Positions 1 to 7,380 of a stretch of DNA of 12,041 nt are shown here, piece after piece. The notes beneath the pieces are model-generated. The model searched no databases and was not told where the DNA came from. It saw only the letters and a program-made list of their open reading frames with translations. The DNA is taken from positions 1-12,041 of the forward strand of contig JAITHR010000181.1 in NCBI GenBank assembly GCA_031279895.1. Reading direction: 5' to 3'. How positions within the stretch are numbered: position 1 is the first letter of the stretch; each line of letters opens with the position of its first letter. The position numbers and the translations under genes were made by a program. The stretch is from Spirochaetaceae bacterium (GTDB lineage: Bacteria; Spirochaetota; Spirochaetia; Treponematales; Breznakiellaceae).

Positions 1-240
1 GTCCCGCACCCGCCGCGCGATTGACCCTTTGCGCGTCCCCCGCTCCGCCGCGTCAGCCGCGGTTTTCAGCGCGGTATACGCGCCGCCCTCGATACACCGG
101 CCAAACGCGATGTGCAGGGGCCTGGGCTCGTCCTTCGCAAAGTCGCTTAACAGCGCCTTGAGCCGCGCCGCGTCGCCCAGCACCCCCTCGCCGTATTGCG
201 CGGTGATTTCTTGCAGCACCTTGAGTACCGTAGCGTTCAT
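1..240 (-). CDS. Hypothetical protein, N-terminal 80 residues (cut by window edge)
   Basis: This reading frame starts at an ATG at 240 and stays open to the left edge, so only 80 residues are visible and the C-terminus is missing. The visible part begins MNATVLKVLQEI and contains GDAARLKALLSDFAKDE and a later GGAYTALKTAADAAE segment. It looks like a helical, soluble domain with no signal peptide or membrane segment. I do not recognise the family; it vaguely recalls helical N-terminal domains placed in front of repeat or enzyme domains in treponemes, but that is only an impression. A run of six G lies 7 bases before the ATG. The stop of a possible short leader ORF overlaps the start codon as ATGA, which suggests translational coupling. 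The frame has amino-acid composition and codon use like the neighbouring genes, which is the main reason to accept it. Confidence 0.6.
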   Translation of the reverse strand, partial: MNATVLKVLQEITAQYGEGVLGDAARLKALLSDFAKDEPRPLHIAFGRCIEGGAYTALKTAADAAERGTRKGSIARRVRD

Positions 241-302
241 GGTGTATCCCCCCGCCCCGCCGCCGCCCTAAGGCGGACCGCCCGCAACACCCGTTTCTTC
301 AT
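237..302 (-). CDS. Possible 21-residue leader ORF overlapping the downstream start
   Basis: A short frame starts at an ATG at 302, reads MKKRVLRAVRL and continues with an Arg/Ala/Gly-rich end, then stops at TGA (239-237). Its stop overlaps the start of the next gene as ATGA. A clear Shine-Dalgarno sequence, AAGGAG, precedes it at about 8 bases, which is much better than anything directly in front of the larger gene. A second in-frame ATG at 308 sits too close to the AAGGAG to be the likely start. The peptide is basic and has no recognisable family. It could be a coupling leader. Alternatively the AAGGAG may mark the real start of a gene whose frame I have misjudged. I see no convincing promoter upstream; TATACT (358-353) could be a -10 but has no good -35. 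Confidence 0.35.
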   Translation of the reverse strand: MKKRVLRAVRLRAAAGRGDTP

Positions 303-395
303 AGTCATTACTCCTTATTCATCCGTTTTCCCCATACTAAGAGGGGTACTTTAGTATACCTATACCACACCGCCCCCCTCCCCGCCCAGCCTCCG

Positions 396-541
396 CCGTC
401 TCCGACGGCTTCAGCACTGTAGTTACCGAGTGGTGCAACACCGTGTCCGGTAAGCGGGCTGGTTGCTACTCAGGCGCGGCTACGCTTCGCGCAGCCTCCG
501 GCGCCGTCTCCGACGGTTTGTGCGTTGTTATGCGCGGTAGC
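396..541 (+). repeat. Composite palindromic repeat, left flank of cassette 1 (rightward orientation)
   Basis: This is a string of short hairpin modules. CCGTCTCCGACGG (stem CCGTC/GACGG, loop TCC) occurs at 396-408 and 504-516. GGTGCAACACC followed by GTGTCC lies at 432-448. A GCGCG/CGCGC stem around a CTACGCTT-like loop follows at about 475-493. After the second hairpin comes TTTGTGCGTTGTT and GCGCGGTAGCC. The same order is found inverted at 1226-1481, on the other side of the 21-bp array. No protein is supported here. The stretch 303-395 holds only GC-rich sequence and the short motif TATACC twice. Confidence 0.85.
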
Positions 542-640
542 CGGCGGGCAATAATTCCTTTACTAATCTATACTTACTACGCCGTATTTACAGGAGTCCG
601 CCCCCTCCCCGGGGGTTATACACCGGTATTTTTGCCCCGG

Positions 641-1102
641 AAATCCGGATTTCCGTGACAGAATTCCGGATTTCCGTGATAGAAATCCGGATTTCCGCGA
701 CAGAATTCCGTATTTCCGTGATAGAAATCCGTATTTCCGTGATAGAAATCCGTATTTCCGTGATAGAAATCCGGATTTCCGTGACAGAATTCCGGATTTC
801 CGTGACAGAATTCCGGATTTCCGTGACAGAATTCCGGATTTCCGTGATAGAAATCCGGATTTCCGTGATAGAAATCCGGATTTCCGTGATAGAATTCCGG
901 ATTTCCGCGACAGAATTCCGTATTTCCAGGACGGAATTCCGGGGTTCCAGGACGGAATTCCGCCCCCCAAAAACGGAATTCCCGCCCGCCGAAACAGGAA
1001 TCCGTGTGTCCAAAACGGAACCCCCGCCTGCCGAGACAAAACCCCCGACCGCCAAGACAAAACCCCCGACTGCCAAAGCGGAAAGTGCGGTTTCTCCCAT
1101 AG
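641..1102. repeat. 21-bp tandem array 1, about 22 units
   Basis: Twenty-two consecutive units stay in exact 21-bp register from 641 to 1102. Units 1-13 are nearly identical. Units 14-22 become steadily more divergent to the right without ever leaving the 21-bp step. Two unit types alternate irregularly; they differ jointly at two linked positions (CAGAAT versus TAGAAA across the unit boundary). The centre of the second type is GAAATCCGGATTTC, a perfect 14-base palindrome. Decayed units contain the palindrome CGGAATTCCG. A very weak extra unit may precede at 620-640. Because 21 is a multiple of three, several frames on both strands are open; the plus frame from a GTG at 655 reads TEFRISV/IEIRISV repeats. 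None has a ribosome binding site or a non-repeat domain, so I annotate the stretch as a repeat and not as a gene. Confidence 0.93.
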
Positions 1103-1225
1103 AAACACCTCACCCCAAAGTGCGGAGATATGCGTCCGAAACGCGGCAAAGCGGGCGCAGACAGCTGAGGGGCGCGGGTAATCTGACGGACTGGGTGTGG
1201 GGCGCGAGGCATGAAGCTCATGGAA

Positions 1226-1481
1226 CAGCCGGAGGCTACTGCGCACAACAACGCACAAACCACCGGAGACGGCGCGAGAGCGTAGCCGCGCCTTAACAGG
1301 AAACAGTGAAGTAAATGGACAAGATGTTGCACCATTCGGAAACAACAGGCGGCCATGTTTGAAGCCGTCGGAGACGGCGCGAAGCGTAAGCCGCGCCTGG
1401 GCAGCAACCAGCCCGCTCACTGGACACGGTGTTGCACCACTCTCAAGCAACAGGCGGCCCTGCTGAAGCCGTCGGAGACGG
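1226..1481 (-). repeat. Composite palindromic repeat, right flank of cassette 1 (leftward orientation, three tandem units)
   Basis: Read on the minus strand, this contains three tandem units of about 104 bp. The hairpin CCGTCTCCGACGG lies at 1481-1469 and 1377-1365, and a variant ending in GGTGG at 1272-1260. Between them are TGGTGCAACACCGTGTCC (1439-1422, with a degenerate copy near 1334-1318) and a GGCGCG/CGCGCC stem. The innermost part reads TTTGTGCGTTGTTGTGCGC and then TAGCCTCCGGCTG (1238-1226). It is the mirror image of the block at 396-541. The leuB stop codon lies inside its outermost part. Confidence 0.85.
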
Positions 1482-2576
1482 TGGGGGGAGGAAAGAGCGG
1501 ACCGCGGCGCCCATTTCTTTTGTGCCGACCACTTTTTCCGCAGGGACGCCGGAGGCAATGTCGGGAGTTCTCAGGCCCGCGTCCAGCGCCGACGCAACCG
1601 CGGCCTCAAGGCGTGCCGCTTCGGTCTCCATGCCGAAAGAATAGCGGAGCATCAGGGCCGCCGAAAGGATGGCGCCCAAGGGGTTTGCGCGGTTGGTGCC
1701 GGCAAGGTCCGGCGCGGACCCGTGAATAGGCTCGTAGAGACCTACGGGACGCCCGTCTTTACAGGCCCCCAGACTGGCGGAGGGTAACATCCCGATAGAG
1801 CCGGTCAGCGCGGAAGCCTCGTCCGAGAGAATGTCGCCGAACAGGTTGGAGGTTACGATCACGTCAAACTGCGCCGGTGCGCGGATTAACTGCATGGCGC
1901 AGTTATCCACGTACATAAAGGACGTCTCGACAGCGGGGTACGCCCTGGCTACGGTTCCCGCCACCTCCCGCCACAAACGGGAAGTCTCAAGCACGTTCGC
2001 CTTGTCAACCACGCAGAGTTTCCGGCGGCGCCGGAGTGCCGCGTCATAGCCCGCGCGCAGCACCCGCTCAATCTCGCGGCGCGAATAGGACTCGGTGTCA
2101 AACGCCGCGTCCCCGCGCCGTCCCTGCTCCCCGAAATAGAGCCCGCCGGTGAGTTCCCGCACGATAAGAAGGTCGAACCGCGCCGCGCCGTCGGGACTGC
2201 CGGCTTTGAGAACCGCCTCCCGGAGCGGGCAGGAGCCGACAAGCTGGGGCATAAGGCACGCGGGGCGGAGGTTGGCAAACACCCCCAGGCCGGACCGCAG
2301 TTCCAGAAGCGCCCGCTCGGGCCGGCTATGCCCCGGAAGCCCGTCCCATCGGGGCCCGCCCACGGCGCCCAAAAGCACCGCGCCGGCCTCCCGCGCCGCC
2401 GCAAGGGTATCCGGGGGCAGGGGGCAGCCGGTCGCGTCAATGGCCGCGCCGCCTGCGGTAAGACGCACGAAAACGAACCTGTCCCCCAGCGCCTCAAGCG
2501 CCGCCACCGCCTCTCCCGTTACCTCCGGCCCTATCCCGTCTCCCGCGATAAGGGCGATTTTTTTCTTTTCGCTCAT
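1443..2576 (-). CDS. leuB: 3-isopropylmalate dehydrogenase
   Basis: This cytosolic enzyme of leucine synthesis oxidatively decarboxylates (2R,3S)-3-isopropylmalate with NAD+ and a divalent metal. The 377-residue protein carries the family motifs in order: GDGIGPEV (12-19), substrate arginines in [14 protein letters not shown] (92-105) and [13 protein letters not shown] (138-150, Tyr147), the catalytic lysine in VVDKANVLE (Lys192), the metal-binding aspartates in [12 protein letters not shown] (244-255, Asp248 and Asp252), and the NAD-binding loop [12 protein letters not shown] (282-293). ATG at 2576 fits the normal N-terminus; GAGA 6 bases upstream can serve as the binding site. The normal fold should end near residue 362. 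The last 15 or so residues, [14 protein letters not shown], are encoded by the palindromic repeat, so the C-terminus has been extended. The ABC gene upstream ends 26 bp before the start, which suggests cotranscription. No other leu genes are in the window. Confidence 0.95.
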   Translation of the reverse strand: MSEKKKIALIAGDGIGPEVTGEAVAALEALGDRFVFVRLTAGGAAIDATGCPLPPDTLAAAREAGAVLLGAVGGPRWDGLPGHSRPERALLELRSGLGVFANLRPACLMPQLVGSCPLREAVLKAGSPDGAARFDLLIVRELTGGLYFGEQGRRGDAAFDTESYSRREIERVLRAGYDAALRRRRKLCVVDKANVLETSRLWREVAGTVARAYPAVETSFMYVDNCAMQLIRAPAQFDVIVTSNLFGDILSDEASALTGSIGMLPSASLGACKDGRPVGLYEPIHGSAPDLAGTNRANPLGAILSAALMLRYSFGMETEAARLEAAVASALDAGLRTPDIASGVPAEKVVGTKEMGAAVRSFLPPPSPTASAGPPVA

Positions 2577-2602
2577 GGTATTCTCTTTATTCTCTGTATT
2601 CT
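2577..2602 (-). repeat. Three 9-bp tandem units filling the ABC-leuB spacer
   Basis: The 26-bp spacer, read on the minus strand, is AGAATACAG, AGAATAAAG, AGAATACC: three 9-base units, the last one base short. It supplies the GAGA that probably acts as the leuB ribosome binding site. Its AT richness stands out from the GC-rich surroundings. Confidence 0.7.
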
Positions 2603-4276
2603 TTACGGTACGCCGCCCGTTGTTGTTTCCGCGAAGGCGGCGCGGAGGAGTTCCCGCGTGTAGGGTTCCCGCGGGTTTTCCATGACCCTGCGGGTGGGCC
2701 CGGCTTCCACGATTTTTCCGGCCTTCATAATGAGTATCTCATGGCAGAGCCGCCGCACCACCCGCAAGTCATGGCTTATGAAAATATACGAAAGCCCCCG
2801 GCGCTCCTGTAAATCCCGCAGGAGCCGTACCACCTGAAACTGGATTGCCCTATCGAGGCTTGAGGTCGGCTCGTCCAGCACGAGGAGCGCCGGCTCCAGC
2901 ACCAGAGCGCGGGCGATGCCGATACGCTGGCGCTGGCCACCGGAGAACTCGTGGGGATACCGGTCAAGGAACCGGTCGTCCCCCATGCCCACCTCGCGCA
3001 GGGCCGCCCGCACCCGCTCGCGGCGCTCCGGGGCCGTGCCGATCCGGTGGATGAGAAGGCCCTCGCCGACGATGTGTTCCACAGTCATGCGGGGGCTGAG
3101 GGAGCCGTAGGGGTCCTGAAAAAGTATCTGCATCCGGCGCCGCAGGGGGCGGATCTCCGCCTCCCGAAGGCCCTGGATGTTCCGCCCCTCGATAACAATC
3201 TCCCCCCGGCTCTTTTCCAGCGCCACGAGCGCCTTGCCCAGGGTGGTCTTGCCGCTCCCGCTCTCGCCCACGATGCCCAAGGTCCGGCCCCGGGGCACCG
3301 TGAAATCCACCCCGTCCACCGCGTTGATATACGAGGCCGTCCGCCGGAGTATCCCTTTTTTAAGGGGGAAGCGCACGGTAAGGCCGGCAACCCGCGCCAC
3401 TTCCCGCGTCATGCCTTCGTTCCCGCGGGTTTCCGTTTCTTCCGAACACGGCGGTTCGGCTTCCCCGTCAAAATACATGAGGGACCTGGTATACGGGTCT
3501 TGAGCGCGGGAGAATATATCCGCGGCGGTTCCGGTTTCCACAATGCGCCCGTCCCGCATGACCGCCACCCTATCCGCCACGCGGCGCACCACCGCAAGGT
3601 CGTGGGAGATAAAAAGCACGGCCATGCCCAGTTCGCGGCGCAGGGTTTGGATGAGGGTGAGTATCTGGTCCTGCACCGTTACGTCCAGGGCCGTGGTCGG
3701 TTCGTCGGCAATAAGCAGTTTCGGCTTGTTTATGAGTGCGAGGGCGATCATCACCCGCTGCCGCTCCCCGCCTGAAAGCTCGTGGGGGTACGCCGAGGCC
3801 CTCTTCGCGGGGTCCCGAATACCCACCCGCTCAAGCCACGAACAGGCGGTCTCCCGCGCTTCGGCGCGGGCCGCGGGGAGCGGGGCCGCTTTTTGGCGGA
3901 GGGTGAGGGATTCGACGAGCTGTTTTTCGATTGTATGAAGGGGGTTAAGGGACGTCATGGGCTCCTGAAATATCATGCCCGCATCCCGCCCCCGTAAGGC
4001 GCGGAGTTCCTCTTTGTCCATAGCAAGCACGTTTTTCCCTTCAAAGAGGATCTCGCCTGCGGGATAGCTGATAACCTCCTCGCTTAAAAGGCGCAGTATC
4101 CCCTGGGCGCTGACCGTCTTGCCGCTCCCGCTCTCGCCCACCAGGGCCACGGCTTCCCGCTCGCCTATGCTGAAATCAATGCCGTGTACCACCGCAGTCG
4201 CGGTAGCGCCTTTTCCAAAGGCCGCGTGGAAGTTCCGGTACTCCACCAGGGGGCGTCCCGCCCCGTTTCGGTCCAC
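2603..4276 (-). CDS. Double-ATPase ABC transporter subunit of the peptide/microcin C class (YejF-like)
   Basis: This is a 557-residue protein with two full ATP-binding cassettes that would energise an oligopeptide-type importer at the inner face of the membrane. Domain 1 has Walker A GESGSGKT (47-54), Q-loop Gln104, signature LSGGERQR (167-174), Walker B LLIADEP (187-193) and switch His225. Domain 2 has GESGSGKT (337-344), Gln387, FSGGQRQR (444-451), LLVLDEP (464-470) and His502. Each half ends with the Pro-Tyr-Thr segment (PYTRSL, PYTREL) typical of Opp/Dpp/Yej ATPases. Motif spacing and phrases such as [18 protein letters not shown] match YejF closely. The start is GTG at 4276, 3 bp after the atpC stop. 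No permease or binding-protein gene is adjacent, so its partners must lie elsewhere. All catalytic residues are present, so it should be active. Confidence 0.93.
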   Translation of the reverse strand: MDRNGAGRPLVEYRNFHAAFGKGATATAVVHGIDFSIGEREAVALVGESGSGKTVSAQGILRLLSEEVISYPAGEILFEGKNVLAMDKEELRALRGRDAGMIFQEPMTSLNPLHTIEKQLVESLTLRQKAAPLPAARAEARETACSWLERVGIRDPAKRASAYPHELSGGERQRVMIALALINKPKLLIADEPTTALDVTVQDQILTLIQTLRRELGMAVLFISHDLAVVRRVADRVAVMRDGRIVETGTAADIFSRAQDPYTRSLMYFDGEAEPPCSEETETRGNEGMTREVARVAGLTVRFPLKKGILRRTASYINAVDGVDFTVPRGRTLGIVGESGSGKTTLGKALVALEKSRGEIVIEGRNIQGLREAEIRPLRRRMQILFQDPYGSLSPRMTVEHIVGEGLLIHRIGTAPERRERVRAALREVGMGDDRFLDRYPHEFSGGQRQRIGIARALVLEPALLVLDEPTSSLDRAIQFQVVRLLRDLQERRGLSYIFISHDLRVVRRLCHEILIMKAGKIVEAGPTRRVMENPREPYTRELLRAAFAETTTGGVP

Positions 4277-4279
4277 GGT

Positions 4280-4723
4280 CTAGGATTCCGGCGGCGCCGG
4301 CGGCGCGTCGGAACCTTGGTAGAGGTCCCGCGCTTTGAGCCGGAGGTCCGCCCGTCTGAGGTCGGATCGGGCGCGTTCGGCCTCGAACCGGAAACTGCTT
4401 TCCCGTATCCGCGCTTCCGCCCGCTCTTTCGCCGCCAGCGCCCGCGACCGGTCTATCTCGGCGGGCCATTCGGCGGTATTAACCATAAGCACGGTTTTAT
4501 GCGCCTTGACTTCGAGGAACCCCCCGTCAACAAACGCCTCGCGCCATAGGCCCTTTTTGTCCTTGATACGCAGAATGCAGGGGCGCGTGGGCGCGGTAAA
4601 AAACGAATGGCCCGCGTACACGCCGATTTCACCGTCAATAAGGGTAACGGTCAGGGCCTCTATCATGTCCGAGTAGAACAGCCGGTACGGGGTATGCACT
4701 TCAAAGGGATACTGGGGCGCCAC
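4280..4723 (-). CDS. atpC: F-type ATP synthase epsilon subunit
   Basis: This is the epsilon subunit of the F1 central stalk, which couples rotation to catalysis and can inhibit ATP hydrolysis. The N-terminal beta-sandwich is clear: FEVHTPYRLFYSDMIEALTV (7-26), then DGEIGVYAGHS (30-40) and the conserved VDGGFLEVKAHK (65-76). Residues 90-135 form the expected charged helical C-terminal domain. The end, SDAPPAPPES, is a short Pro/Ala tail. The length of 147 residues is slightly above the usual 130-140. The start is GTG at 4723, 6 bp after the atpD stop; AGGA lies about 9 bases upstream inside atpD. Placement directly after atpD is the usual order. The gene that follows is not an ATPase subunit. 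Confidence 0.92.
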   Translation of the reverse strand: MAPQYPFEVHTPYRLFYSDMIEALTVTLIDGEIGVYAGHSFFTAPTRPCILRIKDKKGLWREAFVDGGFLEVKAHKTVLMVNTAEWPAEIDRSRALAAKERAEARIRESSFRFEAERARSDLRRADLRLKARDLYQGSDAPPAPPES

Positions 4724-4729
4724 GCTCGG

Positions 4730-6190
<1,461 letters not shown>

Positions 6191-6206
6191 TTAAACGGCT
6201 TCCCGC

Positions 6207-6273
6207 CCGTCTCCGACGGTTCCACAGCCTCCGGCTGTTTCATAAGCGTCCCGCCACGCGCCTCACAGCCGGT
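6207..6273 (+). repeat. Palindromic modules, left flank of cassette 2 (rightward orientation)
   Basis: CCGTCTCCGACGG (6207-6219) is followed at once by a hairpin with a different stem and the same loop, CAGCCTCCGGCTG (6225-6237). Then comes TTTCATAAGCGTCC and an ACGCGCCT segment. The last part recurs at about 9681-9712 inside cassette 3. The orientation is rightward, toward the 21-bp array at 6457-7143. Confidence 0.8.
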
Positions 6274-6288
6274 CAGTCCGCTTTAGGT

Positions 6289-6344
6289 ACACGCCCCCGC
6301 GTGTCAGGGGGGAACCCCCGCGTGTTGTAGGGGAGCCCCCCTAC
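6289..6344. repeat. Cluster of three very GC-rich hairpins
   Basis: Three perfect or near-perfect stems follow each other: ACACGC-CCCC-GCGTGT (6289-6304), GGGGG-AA-CCCCC (6308-6319) and GTAGGGG/CCCCTAC around AGCC (6327-6344). CCCGCGTGT occurs twice, linking them. They lie upstream of both divergent genes and have no following T-run, so they are not classical terminators. The stretch 6345-6456 shows no gene and nothing else I can name. Confidence 0.75.
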
Positions 6345-6456
6345 GACGGAGTTACGGAATTTCAGGGCGGGGGTGCGTAAGGGTGCGGCGGCGGCGGGTA
6401 TCCCCGGGTTAGAATGATTCAGATTTGCCCCGTAAACAGACGTGGCCGCGACAAAC

Positions 6457-7143
6457 GGAAATACTCCTGTTTCGGGCGTATATCTCCCCGCTTTGGCCGG
6501 CAGCCTTCCCGCTTCGGGTGGGGAACCGCCTGCGGCATTCGGGAGGCCGAATGAAGTATTCGGGAGGCTGGCCAGAGTAAACGGAGAACCGTCTGAAGGC
6601 TGCGGGAGACCGTCCGAGGCGCGTTATGAAACAGCCGGGGGCTACGGGAGGCCGAATGAAGTATTCCTGGTCAAGAATGAAGTGTTCCTGGTCAGAAATG
6701 AGTCATTCCTGGTCAAGAATGGGTTGGAAATAGTCATGGCCGCTCTGGAAACGAACGTTTTTGCGCCGGAAACATTCGTCAGCGCTCTGGAAACGAACGT
6801 TTTTGTGTTGGAAACATTCGTCAGCGCTCTGGAAACGAATGTTTTTGTGTTGGAAACGAATGTTTTTAAGTTGGAAACGAATGTTTTTAAGTTGAAAACG
6901 AATGTTTTTAAGTTGGAAACGAATGTTTTTAAGTTGGAAACGAATGTTTTCAGGTTGGAAACGAATGTTTTTGTGTTGGAAACGAATGTTTTTAAGTTGG
7001 AAACGAATGTTTTTAAGTTGGAAACGAATGTTTTCAAGTTGGAAACGAATGTTTTCAAGTCGGAAACGAATGTTTTTAAGTTGGAAACGAACGTTTCCAG
7101 GTTGGAAACATTCGTGGCCGCTGCGGGGAGACTGCGGCTCTAA
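6457..7143. repeat. 21-bp tandem array 2, about 32 units
   Basis: Units step by exactly 21 bp from 6457 to about 7143. The left third (6457-6740) is strongly diverged but still in register, and two units there (6541 and 6646) are identical to each other. From about 6751 the units are nearly uniform, around GGAAACGAATGTTTTT. Three units, with cores at 6772-6779, 6814-6821 and 7108-7115, carry ACATTCGT where the others carry ACGAATGT: the same 8-mer inverted in place. A plus-strand frame (GTG 6442 to TAA 7143, 233 codons, LETNVFK repeats) and a minus-strand frame (NLKTFVS repeats) are both open. Neither has a ribosome binding site, and the substitutions look third-position in both, so coding is not supported. 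This is a repeat array in the divergent gap between atpD and the DUF115 gene. Confidence 0.93.
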
Positions 7144-7189
7144 GCGGGCGGAGACTGGTTTGCCGCGCTGTGCGGGACGCCGTTTAAAA

Positions 7190-7342
7190 CCGTCGGAGAC
7201 GGGCCGCGCCTAAGCAGCAACCGGACTGCTCACCGGACACGGTGTTGCACCATTAAGAAACAACAGTGTTTGAGACAGCCGGAGGCTGCGGACACGGTGT
7301 TGCACCACTAAGAAACAACAGTGCTGAAGCCGTGGGACACGG
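7190..7342 (-). repeat. Palindromic modules, right flank of cassette 2 (leftward orientation)
   Basis: On the minus strand these modules mirror the left flank. CCGTCTCCGACGG lies at 7202-7190 and CAGCCTCCGGCTG at 7288-7276. TGGTGCAACACCGTGTCC occurs at 7252-7235 and again at 7307-7290. At 7342-7330 a variant hairpin, CCGTG-TCC-CACGG, has one base pair swapped on both sides of the stem. The element stops about 40 bp before the DUF115 start. Confidence 0.85.
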
Positions 7343-7368
7343 CGGTGGTAAAAAGGGCGGCGGCGCTC

Positions 7369-7374
7369 TACAAT
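7369..7374 (+). promoter_or_regulatory. Possible -10 element very close to the DUF115 start
   Basis: TACAAT lies 6 bases before the ATG at 7381. If used, transcription would begin at or next to the start codon, giving a leaderless or nearly leaderless mRNA. I see no good -35 about 17 bases upstream, so this is weak. Confidence 0.25.
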
Positions 7375-7380
7375 GGGGGT

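Noticed and set aside
396..541. Integron attC site
   Set aside because: The palindromic modules do not show the paired GTTRRRY and RYYYAAC core sites, and no integrase or cassette gene is linked.
443..658. 71-codon plus-strand frame
   Set aside because: It lies wholly in the palindromic repeat and the array edge, with no binding site or domain.
641..1102. CRISPR array
   Set aside because: Units are contiguous at 21 bp with no unique spacers, and no cas gene is present. The same holds for 6457-7143 and 9492-9596.
563..1558. 331-codon minus-strand frame and other long frames through array 1
   Set aside because: They are open because a 21-bp repeat without stops is open in several frames, and because the flank overlaps the leuB end. 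No binding site and no domain.
7321..7380. Upstream GTG start for the DUF115 gene
   Set aside because: The extra 20 codons are made of the palindromic module and of sequence without family character; ATG 7381 gives a more natural N-terminus.
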